Positions 45,859 through 55,433 are shown, counted from the stretch's first letter. The stretch is 64,000 bases of DNA from Inhella proteolytica (GCF_016093275.1 NZ_JAEDAK010000008.1:185685-249684); one strand, 5' to 3'. Translations and numbers: made by a program. Notes: generated by a model not told the origin, from the letters alone.

Positions 45859-46731
45859 TCACTCCTGCGGCAGCTGCACGGGGTCGATGACGCGCGCCGG
45901 CACCTCCAGCGGCGCCTGGCGCAGGGCCTGCAGGGCGGCCAGGCCAAAGTGAGCGAACCACAATGCAGAGAAGGCAAACACCAGCATGTAGAGCCAGATG
46001 GCGAAGGGCAGCAGCAGCGGCGCCAGCACCACAGATGCCACGCCAAAGGCAAAGATCAGCGCCGGGGCCGCGCCCAGGAAACCGGTGAGCACGCCGATGC
46101 CCAGCAAGGGCCAGCGCTGCTCGCGCATCAGCTGGCGGCGTTCCTCGGCACTGGCGTGGTCGGCCAGCACGTCGTAGGCGAACACCCGACAAGTCAGCCA
46201 GCCCCAGATCAACGGCGGCACCACCAGTGCCACGAGAGGAATCAACCAAAACGGCATGCTGAGCAGGAGCAGCAGCAGCGCCAGGAAGGTGGCGCCCAAC
46301 GATCCAAATAGACCGCCGATGAAACTACCACCACGAAGTCGTTCCAGTTTCGGAAAGCGACGTTCGGCCACTAGGCGGGTCAGCGCTGGAGCCATCGTTG
46401 CTGCCACCAGCACGATGGACAGGGCCATCACGAGCGGCAATACCAAAGCCAGGGTAATGGCCGGCGCAATCACACTGCGGAATTCTTCGAGCCCCAACCG
46501 ATCCAGCCAGCGCAGCGCCGCATCCACGAGACGCCAGTCTTCCAGGCTGGCGCGCACCGCCGACACCGCAGGTTCCCAGAAGAACCAGGCCAGGCCGAAG
46601 GTGAGCAGCGCGGCAATCAGCAGCGGCAGCAGCGACCAGCCGATGACGCGCGGGTGCAGGCAGTAGGCAGCGGCGCGCCAGCCGGCATCCAGCACGCGGT
46701 TGGCAGCGGGGGGCATGGGGTGGGCATTCAT
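45859..46731 (-). CDS. EI24 (CysZ-like) inner-membrane protein
   Basis: This 290-aa protein starts at ATG 46731, overlapping the sterol-desaturase-like stop by four bases. It has four to six hydrophobic segments, including long LLPLLIAALLTFGLAWFFW and FLALLLLLLSMPFWLIPLVA regions, and the EI24 pattern FDVLAD-type AYDVLADHASAEERRQLM near residue 200. CysZ, a family member, carries sulfate, but many bacterial members are unassigned and no cys genes are nearby. It is followed four bases later by the CinA-like gene. Confidence 0.88.
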   Translation of the reverse strand: MNAHPMPPAANRVLDAGWRAAAYCLHPRVIGWSLLPLLIAALLTFGLAWFFWEPAVSAVRASLEDWRLVDAALRWLDRLGLEEFRSVIAPAITLALVLPLVMALSIVLVAATMAPALTRLVAERRFPKLERLRGGSFIGGLFGSLGATFLALLLLLLSMPFWLIPLVALVVPPLIWGWLTCRVFAYDVLADHASAEERRQLMREQRWPLLGIGVLTGFLGAAPALIFAFGVASVVLAPLLLPFAIWLYMLVFAFSALWFAHFGLAALQALRQAPLEVPARVIDPVQLPQE

Positions 46732-47714
46732 GCAGACCTTTTCATCAGGGCAGACCACAGACGCTGCAGGCCCAGCATTTGCTGGGCCCACAGGCCGCCA
46801 CCATAGTCGCGCCCACCCGCCTCGGGCAGTTGGTCACGGATGCCGGTGGGTGGGAAGACTTCTTCGAAGCGGGCGGTACCAAAGAGCTGATCCCACCAGG
46901 GCAGCAGCACCCCGAAGTTGTGCCCGCCCAGCGTGCCCGGCCCGGCGGCCTCATGCCCCAGGCCGATGGCATGGTGCAGGCGGTGAAATCGCGGGCTGAC
47001 CCAGAGCCGCTCCAGCGGGCCGAAGTGCAGGCGCGCGTTGGCGTGCTGCAGGCTCTCGAAGGTCTGCGTCAGCAGCGTGATGGCCATGAACTGGGCCGGC
47101 TCGGTGCCGAGCAGCAGGCCCAGCAGAGCGAACAGCGCGGCACCCAGAAAGTCGTCCAGGAAATGGTTGCGGTTGTCCGTCCAGCGGCCCATCTGGCGCT
47201 GGCTGTGGTGCAGGGCGTGCAGGGCCCACCACCAGTTCCAGGCGTGCTGGGCACGGTGCAGCCAGTAGCCGGCGAAATCGAACACCACCAGGTAGAGGGC
47301 GAAGGCGATCCAAGGCTGGTCGCTGACGCCGGGCCACAGGCCGTCCAGATGCCAGGGCTGCCAGCCCCAGAGCCGCCCCTGCACGGCCAACGCATCCACG
47401 AGGGGGTCCAGCGTGAAGAACAGGCCCAGGCGGAACAGACCGAGGCGCTGGATCAGCGTGTAGACGAAGTCCACGCGCACCGGCCGCCGGTCCGTCCAGC
47501 GCTCCACCGGGCGCCAGCGCTCCAGCGCCCCCAGCACCACAGCGATGAAGCCCAGCTGCAGCAGGCCGGCCAGCAGCCAGCCGGTGCCGCTGAAGGCCTC
47601 GCCCGCCACCGAGGCCAGGCCCAGGGCCTGCACCAGGGGCAGCACCAAGGCCTCGAAGAGGGCCTGCTGGGCGCGGTCGAACAGCTCGAACGGGGCGTCG
47701 ATCAGGGAGTCCAT
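46728..47714 (-). CDS. Sterol desaturase/fatty-acid hydroxylase family protein
   Basis: This 328-aa membrane di-iron enzyme family member starts at ATG 47714. It has about four transmembrane helices and the three histidine clusters: HRAQH near residue 140, HALHHS near residue 153, and HRLHH near residue 232. These bind two irons and hydroxylate or desaturate lipid substrates. The substrate is unknown; bacteria with this gene usually lack sterols. It overlaps the deacetylase gene before it by 13 bases and the EI24 gene after it by four. Confidence 0.9.
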   Translation of the reverse strand: MDSLIDAPFELFDRAQQALFEALVLPLVQALGLASVAGEAFSGTGWLLAGLLQLGFIAVVLGALERWRPVERWTDRRPVRVDFVYTLIQRLGLFRLGLFFTLDPLVDALAVQGRLWGWQPWHLDGLWPGVSDQPWIAFALYLVVFDFAGYWLHRAQHAWNWWWALHALHHSQRQMGRWTDNRNHFLDDFLGAALFALLGLLLGTEPAQFMAITLLTQTFESLQHANARLHFGPLERLWVSPRFHRLHHAIGLGHEAAGPGTLGGHNFGVLLPWWDQLFGTARFEEVFPPTGIRDQLPEAGGRDYGGGLWAQQMLGLQRLWSALMKRSA

Positions 47715-48457
47715 GCCGAACGGTAATCCGGATGCTCGCGCAGGCGCGCAAAACAAAAGCCCTTGGCCTTGAGGCCGACGATCAGCGGCTCCAGCACCGC
47801 CGGCGCCCAGGGCTCGCGGCGGTCCCAGATGCCCAGGTGGGCGAGCAGCACATCACCGGGTTGGATGCGCGCCAGCGCGCGCTGCAGCAGCTGGGCATTC
47901 GAAACCTGTTCGCTCGGCAGCTCGTCGCCCAGGAAGCCCGCCGGGCTCCAGCCCACGTGGCGAAAGCCGCAGGCCTGGGCGGCGGCCAGCAGGCGCGGCG
48001 AGGTCTTGCCGGCCGGCGCGCGGAACAGCGGATCCAAGGCGCGGCCGGTCATCTGCTGGAAGCGGAAGTCCACGCGCCGGAGCTCGGCGCAGTAGCCGGC
48101 CGCATCCAGCTGGCGCCAGCTCGGCCGCTGGCTGCCCGCCTGGGTGCGAAAGCGCATCGCGCCGTCGGCCAGGTCGGCGACCCAGATGTCATGCGCCCAG
48201 GTGTGGCTGCCGAAATCGTGCCGACCGCTGGCGGCCAGGCGGCGCCAGAACGGCGCCCAGCGTTCGTCCAGGCTGTGGCCGCCCTCCAGCGTGGGTTCGC
48301 TGGCCAGGAAGAAAGTGGCCGGCACCTGGTGCTTGTCCAGCGTGGCGGCCACCTGCTCGGCCACGCCCATGTGGCCGGTGTCGAAGCTGAAGTAGACCGG
48401 CCGCTCGCACGCCACGGCCAGCGCGGGCAGGGCCAGGGCGAGCAGCCAGGGTCTCAT
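47702..48457 (-). CDS. Polysaccharide deacetylase (NodB-fold)
   Basis: This 251-aa protein starts at ATG 48457, with an exported N-terminus (MRPWLLALALPALAVA) that may end in a Cys and so could be a lipoprotein. The NodB motifs are present: FSFDTGHMG (here Asp-Thr rather than Asp-Asp), the metal-binding His pair in FGSHTWAHD, and RAPAGKTSPR. It would remove acetyl groups from a surface or cell-wall polysaccharide in the periplasm. It overlaps the YncE-like gene by four bases. Confidence 0.88.
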   Translation of the reverse strand: MRPWLLALALPALAVACERPVYFSFDTGHMGVAEQVAATLDKHQVPATFFLASEPTLEGGHSLDERWAPFWRRLAASGRHDFGSHTWAHDIWVADLADGAMRFRTQAGSQRPSWRQLDAAGYCAELRRVDFRFQQMTGRALDPLFRAPAGKTSPRLLAAAQACGFRHVGWSPAGFLGDELPSEQVSNAQLLQRALARIQPGDVLLAHLGIWDRREPWAPAVLEPLIVGLKAKGFCFARLREHPDYRSAWTP

Positions 48458-49449
48458 CGACGCGGCAGGTGGTCGAGCGTCCAGACCCCGTGCGGGGAGC
48501 GCCCCACGCGCACCTGGGCCACGACCTTGCGATCGATCATGTCGATGACGGTGAGCTTGCGCGCCCAGCGCGAGGTGACGAGCAGGGTGCGGCCATCCTT
48601 TAGCAATTCCATGTCGTCGGGGCCGCCCGGGGCGGGGTATTGATCGGCGATGCGCCAGTCCTTCAGATCCAGCTTGCTGATGGTGTTGCCCGCGCGGTTG
48701 CTGACCAGCACATGCCGCCCATCGCCGAGCGCGCGGAACGAGTGGGCGCCGGCGCCGGTGTGGAAGCGCCCGGCATAGACCGGCGCCTGCGAACCGCGCA
48801 GCTGCCAGACCTGCACGAAGCGGTCGCCCGTCAGGCCCACCAGCAGATAGCGCTCGTCGGGCGTGAGGTAGACGTCGGCCGGCGTCTTGCCGACCGCCAC
48901 CTTCCACAGCACGCTCTGGCTGGTCAGGTCCACGCAGAGCAGCTCGTCGCTGTCTTGCATGCTGGCGTAGAGGCGCTGGCTGGCGTCGTCGATGAACAGA
49001 TGGCTGGGCGTGCGCGTGGTGGGGATGCGCTTGACCAGTTCCAGCGGCTGCTCGGCGGCCATGCCGTGCCAGCGGTACAGATCGACATGGTTGAGCCGGT
49101 TGGCCGCCGTAACGAACCACTTCATGTCGGGCGAAAAGCGCAGGTGGTAGGGATCGGCGATGCCCTGCACGGTGCGCTGCACCTCGGCGCTGACGGGGTC
49201 GATGAAGGTCAGCGAATCGGCGCGCGCATTGGCGACGATCAGGCTCTTCTCGTCCGGGCTCAGGTAGAGGTGGTGGGGCTCCTTGCCGGTCTGGATGCGC
49301 GTGCGCTCACGCCAGGGGTTGCGATCGACCACCGAGACCGAGGCATCCATGGAATTCAGCACAAACACCGGCGGCGGCGAATTCGCCATGGCCGCCCCAC
49401 ACAGGCTCAGCAGCAGCGCGCTCAGCCCCAAAAACCCCATCGACTTCAT
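48454..49449 (-). CDS. Exported YncE-like beta-propeller protein
   Basis: This 331-aa protein starts at ATG 49449 (a start four codons earlier is possible). It has a signal peptide ending near AAMANSPPP and then about six to seven repeats of the YncE/cytochrome-D1 type, with recurring PxHLYLSPDEKSLIVAN-like and ADVYLTPDERYLLVG-like blades. No haem-binding motif is seen. Such periplasmic propellers bind partners or cofactors. It is first in the overlapping five-gene chain ending at the CinA-like gene. Confidence 0.87.
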   Translation of the reverse strand: MKSMGFLGLSALLLSLCGAAMANSPPPVFVLNSMDASVSVVDRNPWRERTRIQTGKEPHHLYLSPDEKSLIVANARADSLTFIDPVSAEVQRTVQGIADPYHLRFSPDMKWFVTAANRLNHVDLYRWHGMAAEQPLELVKRIPTTRTPSHLFIDDASQRLYASMQDSDELLCVDLTSQSVLWKVAVGKTPADVYLTPDERYLLVGLTGDRFVQVWQLRGSQAPVYAGRFHTGAGAHSFRALGDGRHVLVSNRAGNTISKLDLKDWRIADQYPAPGGPDDMELLKDGRTLLVTSRWARKLTVIDMIDRKVVAQVRVGRSPHGVWTLDHLPRR

Positions 49450-49524
49450 ACGCTCCACCACCCCGGGGAATCCCGGAGGGCGCGCATCGTAGCGCCCGCC
49501 GGCGCTTGGCCCCGGGCCAACCCC

Positions 49525-51888
49525 CTAGAGTGAACTCTCGTTGGCGTAGGGCAGGTGCACGGCGAAAGTCGAACCGACGCCCACTTCCGAGCGCAGCTCG
49601 ATGCAGCCACCATGCTTGTGGACGATGCGGCGCACGATGTCCAGACCCAGGCCGCTGCCCTCGCCCCGCGGCTTGGTGGTGAAGAAGGCGTCAAAGATGC
49701 GCGACTGGATCTCCGGCGGAATGCCGCAGCCGCTGTCGGTGAAAGCCACCACCGCCTCGCCGTCCTGGCGCTCGATGGCGATGGTGAGCGTGCCCTTGTA
49801 TTGCATGGCCTGCAGGGCGTTGTGGATGAGGTTGGTCCAGACCTGACAGAGCTCGTCGGGCAGGCAGCGCAGCGGGGCGACGGGCTGGTAGCGGCGCACC
49901 AGTTCGACCTGGTGCTTGAGCTGGCTCTGATACAGCGTCAGCACGGTCTCGACGGTGGACTGCAGGTCGGTCAGCACCGGCTCTTCCACGTGGTCGGAGC
50001 GCGAGTAGGACTTGAGCGCGAAGACGATCTTGCTGACCTTCTCGACCGCGGTGTGGATGTTGGCGGCATTGCTGGCGATGGTGTGCAGGCATAGCGCGGT
50101 GCCGAGCACACGGTCGACCTGCACATGGCGCAGTAGGGGCAGGAAGTGCTCGACGCGCTCCTGCACCTGCAGCTGCACCAACTGGCTGGCCATCAGTCGC
50201 GCGCCCACCAGGCCCTGGCCCTGCAGTTGGACGGCGAGCTCGCGCACGACCGTGCGTTCCTCGCGGCTGCTGAGCAGCGGCCGGAAGGTCTGCGCGCCCT
50301 CGATCAGCTCCTCGAACAGGCGGCGCTCGCTCTCGCTGAGGGCGCGCAGCACCTCCGGCAGCTGGTGCAGGGCCTGCCACAGCGCCACGGTGATGTTGCT
50401 GCCGCTGGCCTTGATGGCGCCGATCGGGGTGTTGATCTCGTGCGCCACGCCGGCCACCAACTGGCCCAGCGCGGCCATCTTTTCCGACTGCACCATCTGC
50501 GCCTGGGCCTGGCGCAGCTCGGCCAGCGCCGCGGCGGCCTCGGCGCGCGCCGACTCGGCATTCGCATACGCGGCCGCATTCGCCAGCGCGATGGCGGCAT
50601 AGGGCGAGGTGGAGCGCAGGATCTCGATTTCGCGCTGGCCGTAGGCGTGCTCGCGATAGCTCTGCACGCACACCACGCCGATGCGCTTGCCGTTGGCCAC
50701 CAGCGACCGCAGGATGGCGGCGCCGAGCGGCCGCTTGACCAAGCCCTCCAGCTGCGGCGCGCCGCTGGCCTGCGCGGCGTCGGCCAGCAGGAATTCCGAC
50801 TCCGCCAGGAAGGCCTGCACCGTGAGCCAGCGGGTGTCGCTCAGCGGCAGGCGCATCGGCGGCGCCTCGACGCCCTGCTCCATGAAGTACACGTACTGCA
50901 GCGCGTCGCCCTCGGGCAGCAAGAGGGCCACGCCGTAGACGTCGGCATCCATCATCTGGCGCAGGCCGTGGTGCAGCTTCTCGCACACCGAGCGCACGTC
51001 CAGGAAGGAAGTGGTCTCCAGCCCGATCTGGCCGAGCTGGCGCAGGGTGTGGGCGGAGTTCTCCAGCGCCTGGTTCGCCTCCGACAGCTCTTGCGTGCGC
51101 TCGCTCACCAGCTCGGCCAGGTGGTCACGGTGGTGCGCCAGCTCGGCCTCGACCTGCTGCTGCGCCTTCAGGTACTGCGCCAGACTGTCCTGCAGCTGGT
51201 TCACGCCGTCCACCAGCTGGGCGAGTTCGTCCTGCCGCTCGGTGCCGCGTTTCAGGTCAAGGTGCTGGTGCAGGCGTTCCGGCCCCAACTCGGCCAGATG
51301 GCGGGCGATGCGGCGCACATGCTCGGTCACCATGCGGTTGAAGATCAGCATGATGAAGCCGGCCAGCAGCAGCGACTGCACCAGCTGCGTGACGATGATG
51401 TCGCGCAGATCGGCGCTCAGGCGCTGCCAGATCAGGCGCTCGTCGCCCCGCAGCAGCAGCCGCCCCACCTTCTGGCTGGAAGCGCCCACATAGGGACGCA
51501 GGCTCAGGGGCGCCTCCAGGCTTGGCGCGCGGTCGGAGGCCTGGTAACCCGGCCGCTGGCGGCTCAGCGTCTGCACCTTGAGCTCGGAGCCGCTGCGCAG
51601 CTCCACCTCCACCGCCCCCACCGCCGGCACCTGCAGCGCGCTGCCCAGGTGCACCTCCAGGCCCTCGTTGTCCACTTCCCAGATGGCCTTGGCCAGAGTG
51701 TGCTGGTAGACCTGCACGATCAGCGCGAGTTCGCCCTGCATGACCTGCTGGTTGTGCTGCCAGGCGAGCGCGGCGCGCAGGCCCACCGCCAATAGGGAGA
51801 AGGCCAGGCAGAACCCGAGGGTCAGCAACACCAGCCGTGCCGCCAGCGAGGCCGGCAGCCGCGGGCGCAGGCGCTGCCGCACGCTCAA
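49525..51888 (-). CDS. Membrane sensor histidine kinase with GAF domain
   Basis: This 787-aa kinase has transmembrane helices near residues 18-42 and 165-185 around a ~125-residue periplasmic sensor. A HAMP domain, a coiled coil and a GAF domain (about 290-430) follow. The dimerisation/phosphoacceptor region has AGVAHEINTPIGAIK (His near 482). The ATPase domain has LIHNALQA, FTDSGCGIPPE and GSGLGLDIVRRI boxes. A long insert of about 70 residues follows the His helix, typical of this subfamily. The start overlaps the stop of the response-regulator gene by four bases, making a clear two-component pair. Confidence 0.93.
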   Translation of the reverse strand: MSVRQRLRPRLPASLAARLVLLTLGFCLAFSLLAVGLRAALAWQHNQQVMQGELALIVQVYQHTLAKAIWEVDNEGLEVHLGSALQVPAVGAVEVELRSGSELKVQTLSRQRPGYQASDRAPSLEAPLSLRPYVGASSQKVGRLLLRGDERLIWQRLSADLRDIIVTQLVQSLLLAGFIMLIFNRMVTEHVRRIARHLAELGPERLHQHLDLKRGTERQDELAQLVDGVNQLQDSLAQYLKAQQQVEAELAHHRDHLAELVSERTQELSEANQALENSAHTLRQLGQIGLETTSFLDVRSVCEKLHHGLRQMMDADVYGVALLLPEGDALQYVYFMEQGVEAPPMRLPLSDTRWLTVQAFLAESEFLLADAAQASGAPQLEGLVKRPLGAAILRSLVANGKRIGVVCVQSYREHAYGQREIEILRSTSPYAAIALANAAAYANAESARAEAAAALAELRQAQAQMVQSEKMAALGQLVAGVAHEINTPIGAIKASGSNITVALWQALHQLPEVLRALSESERRLFEELIEGAQTFRPLLSSREERTVVRELAVQLQGQGLVGARLMASQLVQLQVQERVEHFLPLLRHVQVDRVLGTALCLHTIASNAANIHTAVEKVSKIVFALKSYSRSDHVEEPVLTDLQSTVETVLTLYQSQLKHQVELVRRYQPVAPLRCLPDELCQVWTNLIHNALQAMQYKGTLTIAIERQDGEAVVAFTDSGCGIPPEIQSRIFDAFFTTKPRGEGSGLGLDIVRRIVHKHGGCIELRSEVGVGSTFAVHLPYANESSL

Positions 51889-52754
51889 TCGGCCACACCC
51901 ACCTGCACACAGCCTTCGGTGCGGGCCGCCTGCAAGGCCTGCGCCGCGCGCTCGATCAGCGCGAGCGCCGGTTCACCGGGCCGCGAACTGGCCACGCCGA
52001 GGCTGAGCTGCGCCGCCCCCTCAAGGCCCTGCAGCGCCATGCGCTGGCGCAGCGCCTCGGCATGGGCGAAGGCATCCGCCAGCTCGGTGTTGCAGTTGAT
52101 GACCAGAAAAGCCTCGCCGCCCCAGCGCCCCACCACGTCGGTGGCGCGCTGGTGGCGCTGCAGCTGTTGCACGAGGGCCAGCAAGGGGCGCTCGTCGCTG
52201 CCCTCTTCCTCGCCCAGGTCAATGAGGGTGACGCACAGCGGCCGCGCCGCGGGCTGGCTCAGGCGCTCATCCAGCAACTGCGCCAGCTCGGGAGCGGTGC
52301 ACAGGCCATCGCGCGGGTCGCCGGTGGCACTGCGGCGCGACAGCCATGCCAGCCGCTCCCAGTAGGTGCGCACCGCCGCGCGCGTGCTGCGCACCAGCTC
52401 CTCGCTGACGAAGGGCTTTTCCAGGCAGCGGTAGAGATCGGCCTCGGCCAGCGCGCGCTTGACCCCGCTCAGATCGCTCTGGCCGGTCAGCATCATCTTG
52501 ATGGTGGCCGGCGCCATGCCGTGCAGGCGCACGAGCAGTTCGTCGCCGCGCATGCCGGGCATGATGTAGTCGCTGATGACGACCGCCAGATGGCGCTGCT
52601 GATCCCGCAGCTCGCGGCAGATTTCGAGCGCCTCTTCGGCGCTCTCCGCGATCTCCACCCAATGTCCCGGGCCCAGCTGCGGCACCAGCAAGCTGCGCAG
52701 CGCCTGCAGCAGGGTGGCGTCGTCGTCCACGCAGAGCACCACGGTCTCGGTCAT
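51885..52754 (-). CDS. Response regulator with degenerate GGDEF-like domain
   Basis: This 289-aa protein starts at ATG 52754. The receiver domain (1-125) has LCVDDDATLL, the phosphoacceptor Asp in VISDYIMPG near residue 60, and Lys in LEKPFVSEEL. The C-terminal half resembles a GGDEF domain but is shortened, and the signature reads GGEAF near residue 213 instead of GG[D/E]EF. It probably does not make cyclic di-GMP and may instead bind a nucleotide or partner. It is coupled to the kinase gene by a four-base overlap. Confidence 0.88.
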   Translation of the reverse strand: MTETVVLCVDDDATLLQALRSLLVPQLGPGHWVEIAESAEEALEICRELRDQQRHLAVVISDYIMPGMRGDELLVRLHGMAPATIKMMLTGQSDLSGVKRALAEADLYRCLEKPFVSEELVRSTRAAVRTYWERLAWLSRRSATGDPRDGLCTAPELAQLLDERLSQPAARPLCVTLIDLGEEEGSDERPLLALVQQLQRHQRATDVVGRWGGEAFLVINCNTELADAFAHAEALRQRMALQGLEGAAQLSLGVASSRPGEPALALIERAAQALQAARTEGCVQVGVAD

Positions 52755-52782
52755 CGCCCCCCCTTCGACTGCTTTTTGTAGT

Positions 52783-52797
52783 GGCTTGTTACAAGCC
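52783..52797. promoter_or_regulatory. 15-bp palindrome ahead of the two-component genes
   Basis: GGCTTGTTACAAGCC is a perfect dyad around a central T, about 29 bases before the response-regulator start. It could be an operator or a short hairpin. A T-rich tract is not attached on the gene strand. Confidence 0.35.
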
Positions 52798-52855
52798 TTG
52801 AACCACTCTAGCAGCGTGCGCCTCGGGGCGCGAGGCGCATTCGCCCGACTCCGTC

Positions 52856-53668
52856 TTATTCGTCGTCGCCGCCCAGAATGCCCCCGAGCAGGCCGCCAGT
52901 GCCGAAGCCACCCAGCACCGAGCCCTCCTCGCGGCTGCCGCCCTGCTGCGGCGCGGCGGCAAAGATGCGCGAGGCCAGGCGCGAGAACGGCAGGCTCTGC
53001 AGCCAGACCTCGCCGGGGCCGGTGAGCTTGGCGAAGAACAGGCCCTCGCCGCCGAACAGCGCGGTCTTGATCTTGCCGACGTACTGGATCTCGAAGTTGA
53101 CGCTGGGCGTGTGCGCCACCAGGCAGCCGGTGTCCACCAGCAGGGTCTGGCCGGGCTGCAGGGTGCGCTTGACCACGGTGCCGCCGCTGTGCACGAAGGC
53201 CAGGCCGTCGCCTTCGAGCTTCTGCATGATGAAGCCCTCGCCGCCGAAGAAGCCGACCGACAGCTTCTGCTGGAAGTGGATGCCGATCTGCACACCGCGC
53301 GCGGCGGCCAGGAAGCTGTCCTTCTGGCAGATGACCATGCCGCCCATCTGCTTCAGATCCATGGCAATGATCTTGCCCGGGTAGGGCGCGGCGAAGGCGA
53401 CACGCTGCTTGCCGCTGCCGTTGTTGGTGTAGACGGTGGTGAACAGCGACTCGCCGGTGATCAGGCGCTTGCCCGCACCGAGCAGCTTGCCGAAGAACCC
53501 GCCTTGCTGCTGGCGGCCGTCGCCGAACACCGCGTCCATGCCGATGCCGGCATCCATGAACATCAAGGAGCCCGCCTCGCCGATCGCCGCCTCGCCGGGG
53601 TCGAGTTCGACCTCGACGAACTGCATCTCGGCGCCCTTGATTTCGTAATCGACGACATCCATGCCCAT
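52856..53668 (-). CDS. TIGR00266/AIM24-family protein
   Basis: This ~270-aa protein has the AIM24 beta-barrel-like fold: MQFVEVELDPGEAAIGEAG, then MFMDAGIGMDA, GESLFTTVYTN, AAPYPGKIIAMDL and GGEGLFFAKLTGPGEVWLQS. The tail is Gly-rich and ends in a run like GGLLGGILGG. ATG 53668 is favoured because GAGGA lies six bases upstream; ATGs at 53674 and 53662 are also in frame. The family is widespread, with no settled bacterial function, and resembles a mitochondrial biogenesis protein. Confidence 0.88.
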   Translation of the reverse strand: MGMDVVDYEIKGAEMQFVEVELDPGEAAIGEAGSLMFMDAGIGMDAVFGDGRQQQGGFFGKLLGAGKRLITGESLFTTVYTNNGSGKQRVAFAAPYPGKIIAMDLKQMGGMVICQKDSFLAAARGVQIGIHFQQKLSVGFFGGEGFIMQKLEGDGLAFVHSGGTVVKRTLQPGQTLLVDTGCLVAHTPSVNFEIQYVGKIKTALFGGEGLFFAKLTGPGEVWLQSLPFSRLASRIFAAAPQQGGSREEGSVLGGFGTGGLLGGILGGDDE

Positions 53669-53822
53669 GGCCATTCCTCGCAAGCAAACCAAAAAAGGGG
53701 CGCCATGGTAGCGGCGGCCCTAGCGCCCTGTGCGTCAAGCGGATTCACCCGCAGCACGAAGGACCGGCGCGCACCCCGCCGGCCCGCAGAATGGCGGCAC
53801 CGCAAAGACGGGAGGAACCAGC

Positions 53823-55433
53823 ATGAAGGCGTTCGTTCTGCCCTGGCTGATCATGGCCAGCACCTGGGCGGGTGCGCAGGCCCCGCAGCACCAGCATCGC
53901 ATCGTGCCGGGCGACACCCTGATTGGCTTGCAGCAGCGCCTGCTGCGGCCCGACATCAGCTGGCAGCAGTTGCAGCGCCACACCGGCGTGCGCGACCCCT
54001 TCCGCCTGCAGCCCGGCCACACGCTGGCCTGGCCACGCGAATGGCTGGCCGAACAGCCGGCCGAGGCCGAGGTGCTGTTCGCACTGGGCGGTGTGGAGCT
54101 CGAACGCGGCGGCCAGCGCAACCCGCTCAGTTCTGGCGCCCGCCTGGTGGAGGGCGACTGGCTGCATGCCGGCCCGCAAGGCAGCGCCACCCTGCGCTTC
54201 GCTGACGGCGCCCGCCTGGTGCTGCGCCCCTCCAGCCGCCTGCAGCTGGGCCGGCTGAGCCAGGGGCGCCTGGGCGTGCGCAGCCAGCTGCAGCTGCAGG
54301 AAGGTGCGGCCGACAGCCGCGTGCCGCCGCGCAATGCCGAGAAGCAGGTCGCGCGCCGCCTGCCGGCCCGCTTCGAGCTGCTCACACCTGTGGCCAATCT
54401 GGGCGTGCGCGGCACGGCCTTCCGCACCCAGGTGCGCAACGGCCAGCTGCACCTGGAGGTTCTGGAGGGCGAGGTCAGCGCCGCGCAGGGTCGCAGTGCC
54501 CAGGCGGTAGGCGCCGGCCTGGGCCTGCTCAGCCAGGGCCAGCCCGGCCGTCCGCAAGCCCTGCTGCCCGCCCCGGCGCTGACGTTGCCGGCCCGCATCG
54601 AACGCCTGCCGCTGCGCTGGACGGGTGCGGCCCTCGGCGCCAGCGCCCTGCGCGTGCAGGTGCTTGACCCCGCCGGCGAGCAGCTCTGGCTCGATGCCCG
54701 CGCCCCGGCCAGCGGCTGGGAGGGCGGCACCGAGCTGCCCGATGGCCGCTACACCCTGCGCGTGCGCGCCATAGCCGCCGATGGCCTGGAAGGCCTGGAC
54801 GCCGAGGCCCCCTTCGAGCTGGCCGCCCGGCCCGAGCCCCCTTTCCTGCAGACGCCCGCCGCGGCGGCGCAGCAGTACGCACCGCGCGTCGAGTTCCGCT
54901 GGACGCGCAGCGCCGCGGCCCAGCGCTACCACCTGCAGATCGCCGAGGACGCCGGCTTCACCCGCCTGCGCCATGCCGACGCCACGCTGCCGGACACCCA
55001 GTTCGGCCTGGAACTGCCCGAGGGCGTGCACCACTGGCGCGTGGCCTGCGTGCGCGCCGACGGCCACCAGGGCCCCTGGAGCGATGCGCAGCAACTGGAG
55101 CGCCTGCCCCCGCCCCCAGCCCCGCCACCGCCGCAGACCGAGCGCCAGGGTGACCGTCTGCAGCTGCGCTGGGCCGCCAGCCCCCTGCCCGGCGTGCGGT
55201 ACCAGCTGCAGGCCGCCAGCACGGCCGATTTCGCCCAGCCCTGGCTGGACACCACCGTGAGCCAGGCCCAGGCCGAGCTGCAGCCGCCCGGCGGCGGCAC
55301 CCACCACTTGCGCCTGCGCAGCCTCAGCCCGGACGGCACGCCCGGACCCTGGGGCAGCACGCAGAGCATTGAATGGCCGGGCGGCTGGCGCGGCTGGCTG
55401 TTCTGGCTGCCCGCGCTGGCCTGGCTGCTTTGA
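53823..55433 (+). CDS. Exported LysM-FecR domain protein
   Basis: This 536-aa protein starts at ATG 53823 with GGAGG nearby and a signal peptide (MKAFVLPWLIMASTWAGAQA). A LysM-like peptidoglycan-binding segment follows (about residues 24-75: HRIVPGDTLIGLQQRLL). A FecR domain follows (about 95-245: GARLVEGDWLHAGPQGSATL, then FELLTPVANLGVRGTAFRT). Then come two to three fibronectin-like beta domains with FRWTRSAAAQRYHLQIA and LRWAASPLPGVRYQLQAA units. It is predicted to be periplasmic and wall-bound. It overlaps the hybrid kinase gene and may present a signal to it. Confidence 0.88.
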   Translation: MKAFVLPWLIMASTWAGAQAPQHQHRIVPGDTLIGLQQRLLRPDISWQQLQRHTGVRDPFRLQPGHTLAWPREWLAEQPAEAEVLFALGGVELERGGQRNPLSSGARLVEGDWLHAGPQGSATLRFADGARLVLRPSSRLQLGRLSQGRLGVRSQLQLQEGAADSRVPPRNAEKQVARRLPARFELLTPVANLGVRGTAFRTQVRNGQLHLEVLEGEVSAAQGRSAQAVGAGLGLLSQGQPGRPQALLPAPALTLPARIERLPLRWTGAALGASALRVQVLDPAGEQLWLDARAPASGWEGGTELPDGRYTLRVRAIAADGLEGLDAEAPFELAARPEPPFLQTPAAAAQQYAPRVEFRWTRSAAAQRYHLQIAEDAGFTRLRHADATLPDTQFGLELPEGVHHWRVACVRADGHQGPWSDAQQLERLPPPPAPPPPQTERQGDRLQLRWAASPLPGVRYQLQAASTADFAQPWLDTTVSQAQAELQPPGGGTHHLRLRSLSPDGTPGPWGSTQSIEWPGGWRGWLFWLPALAWLL

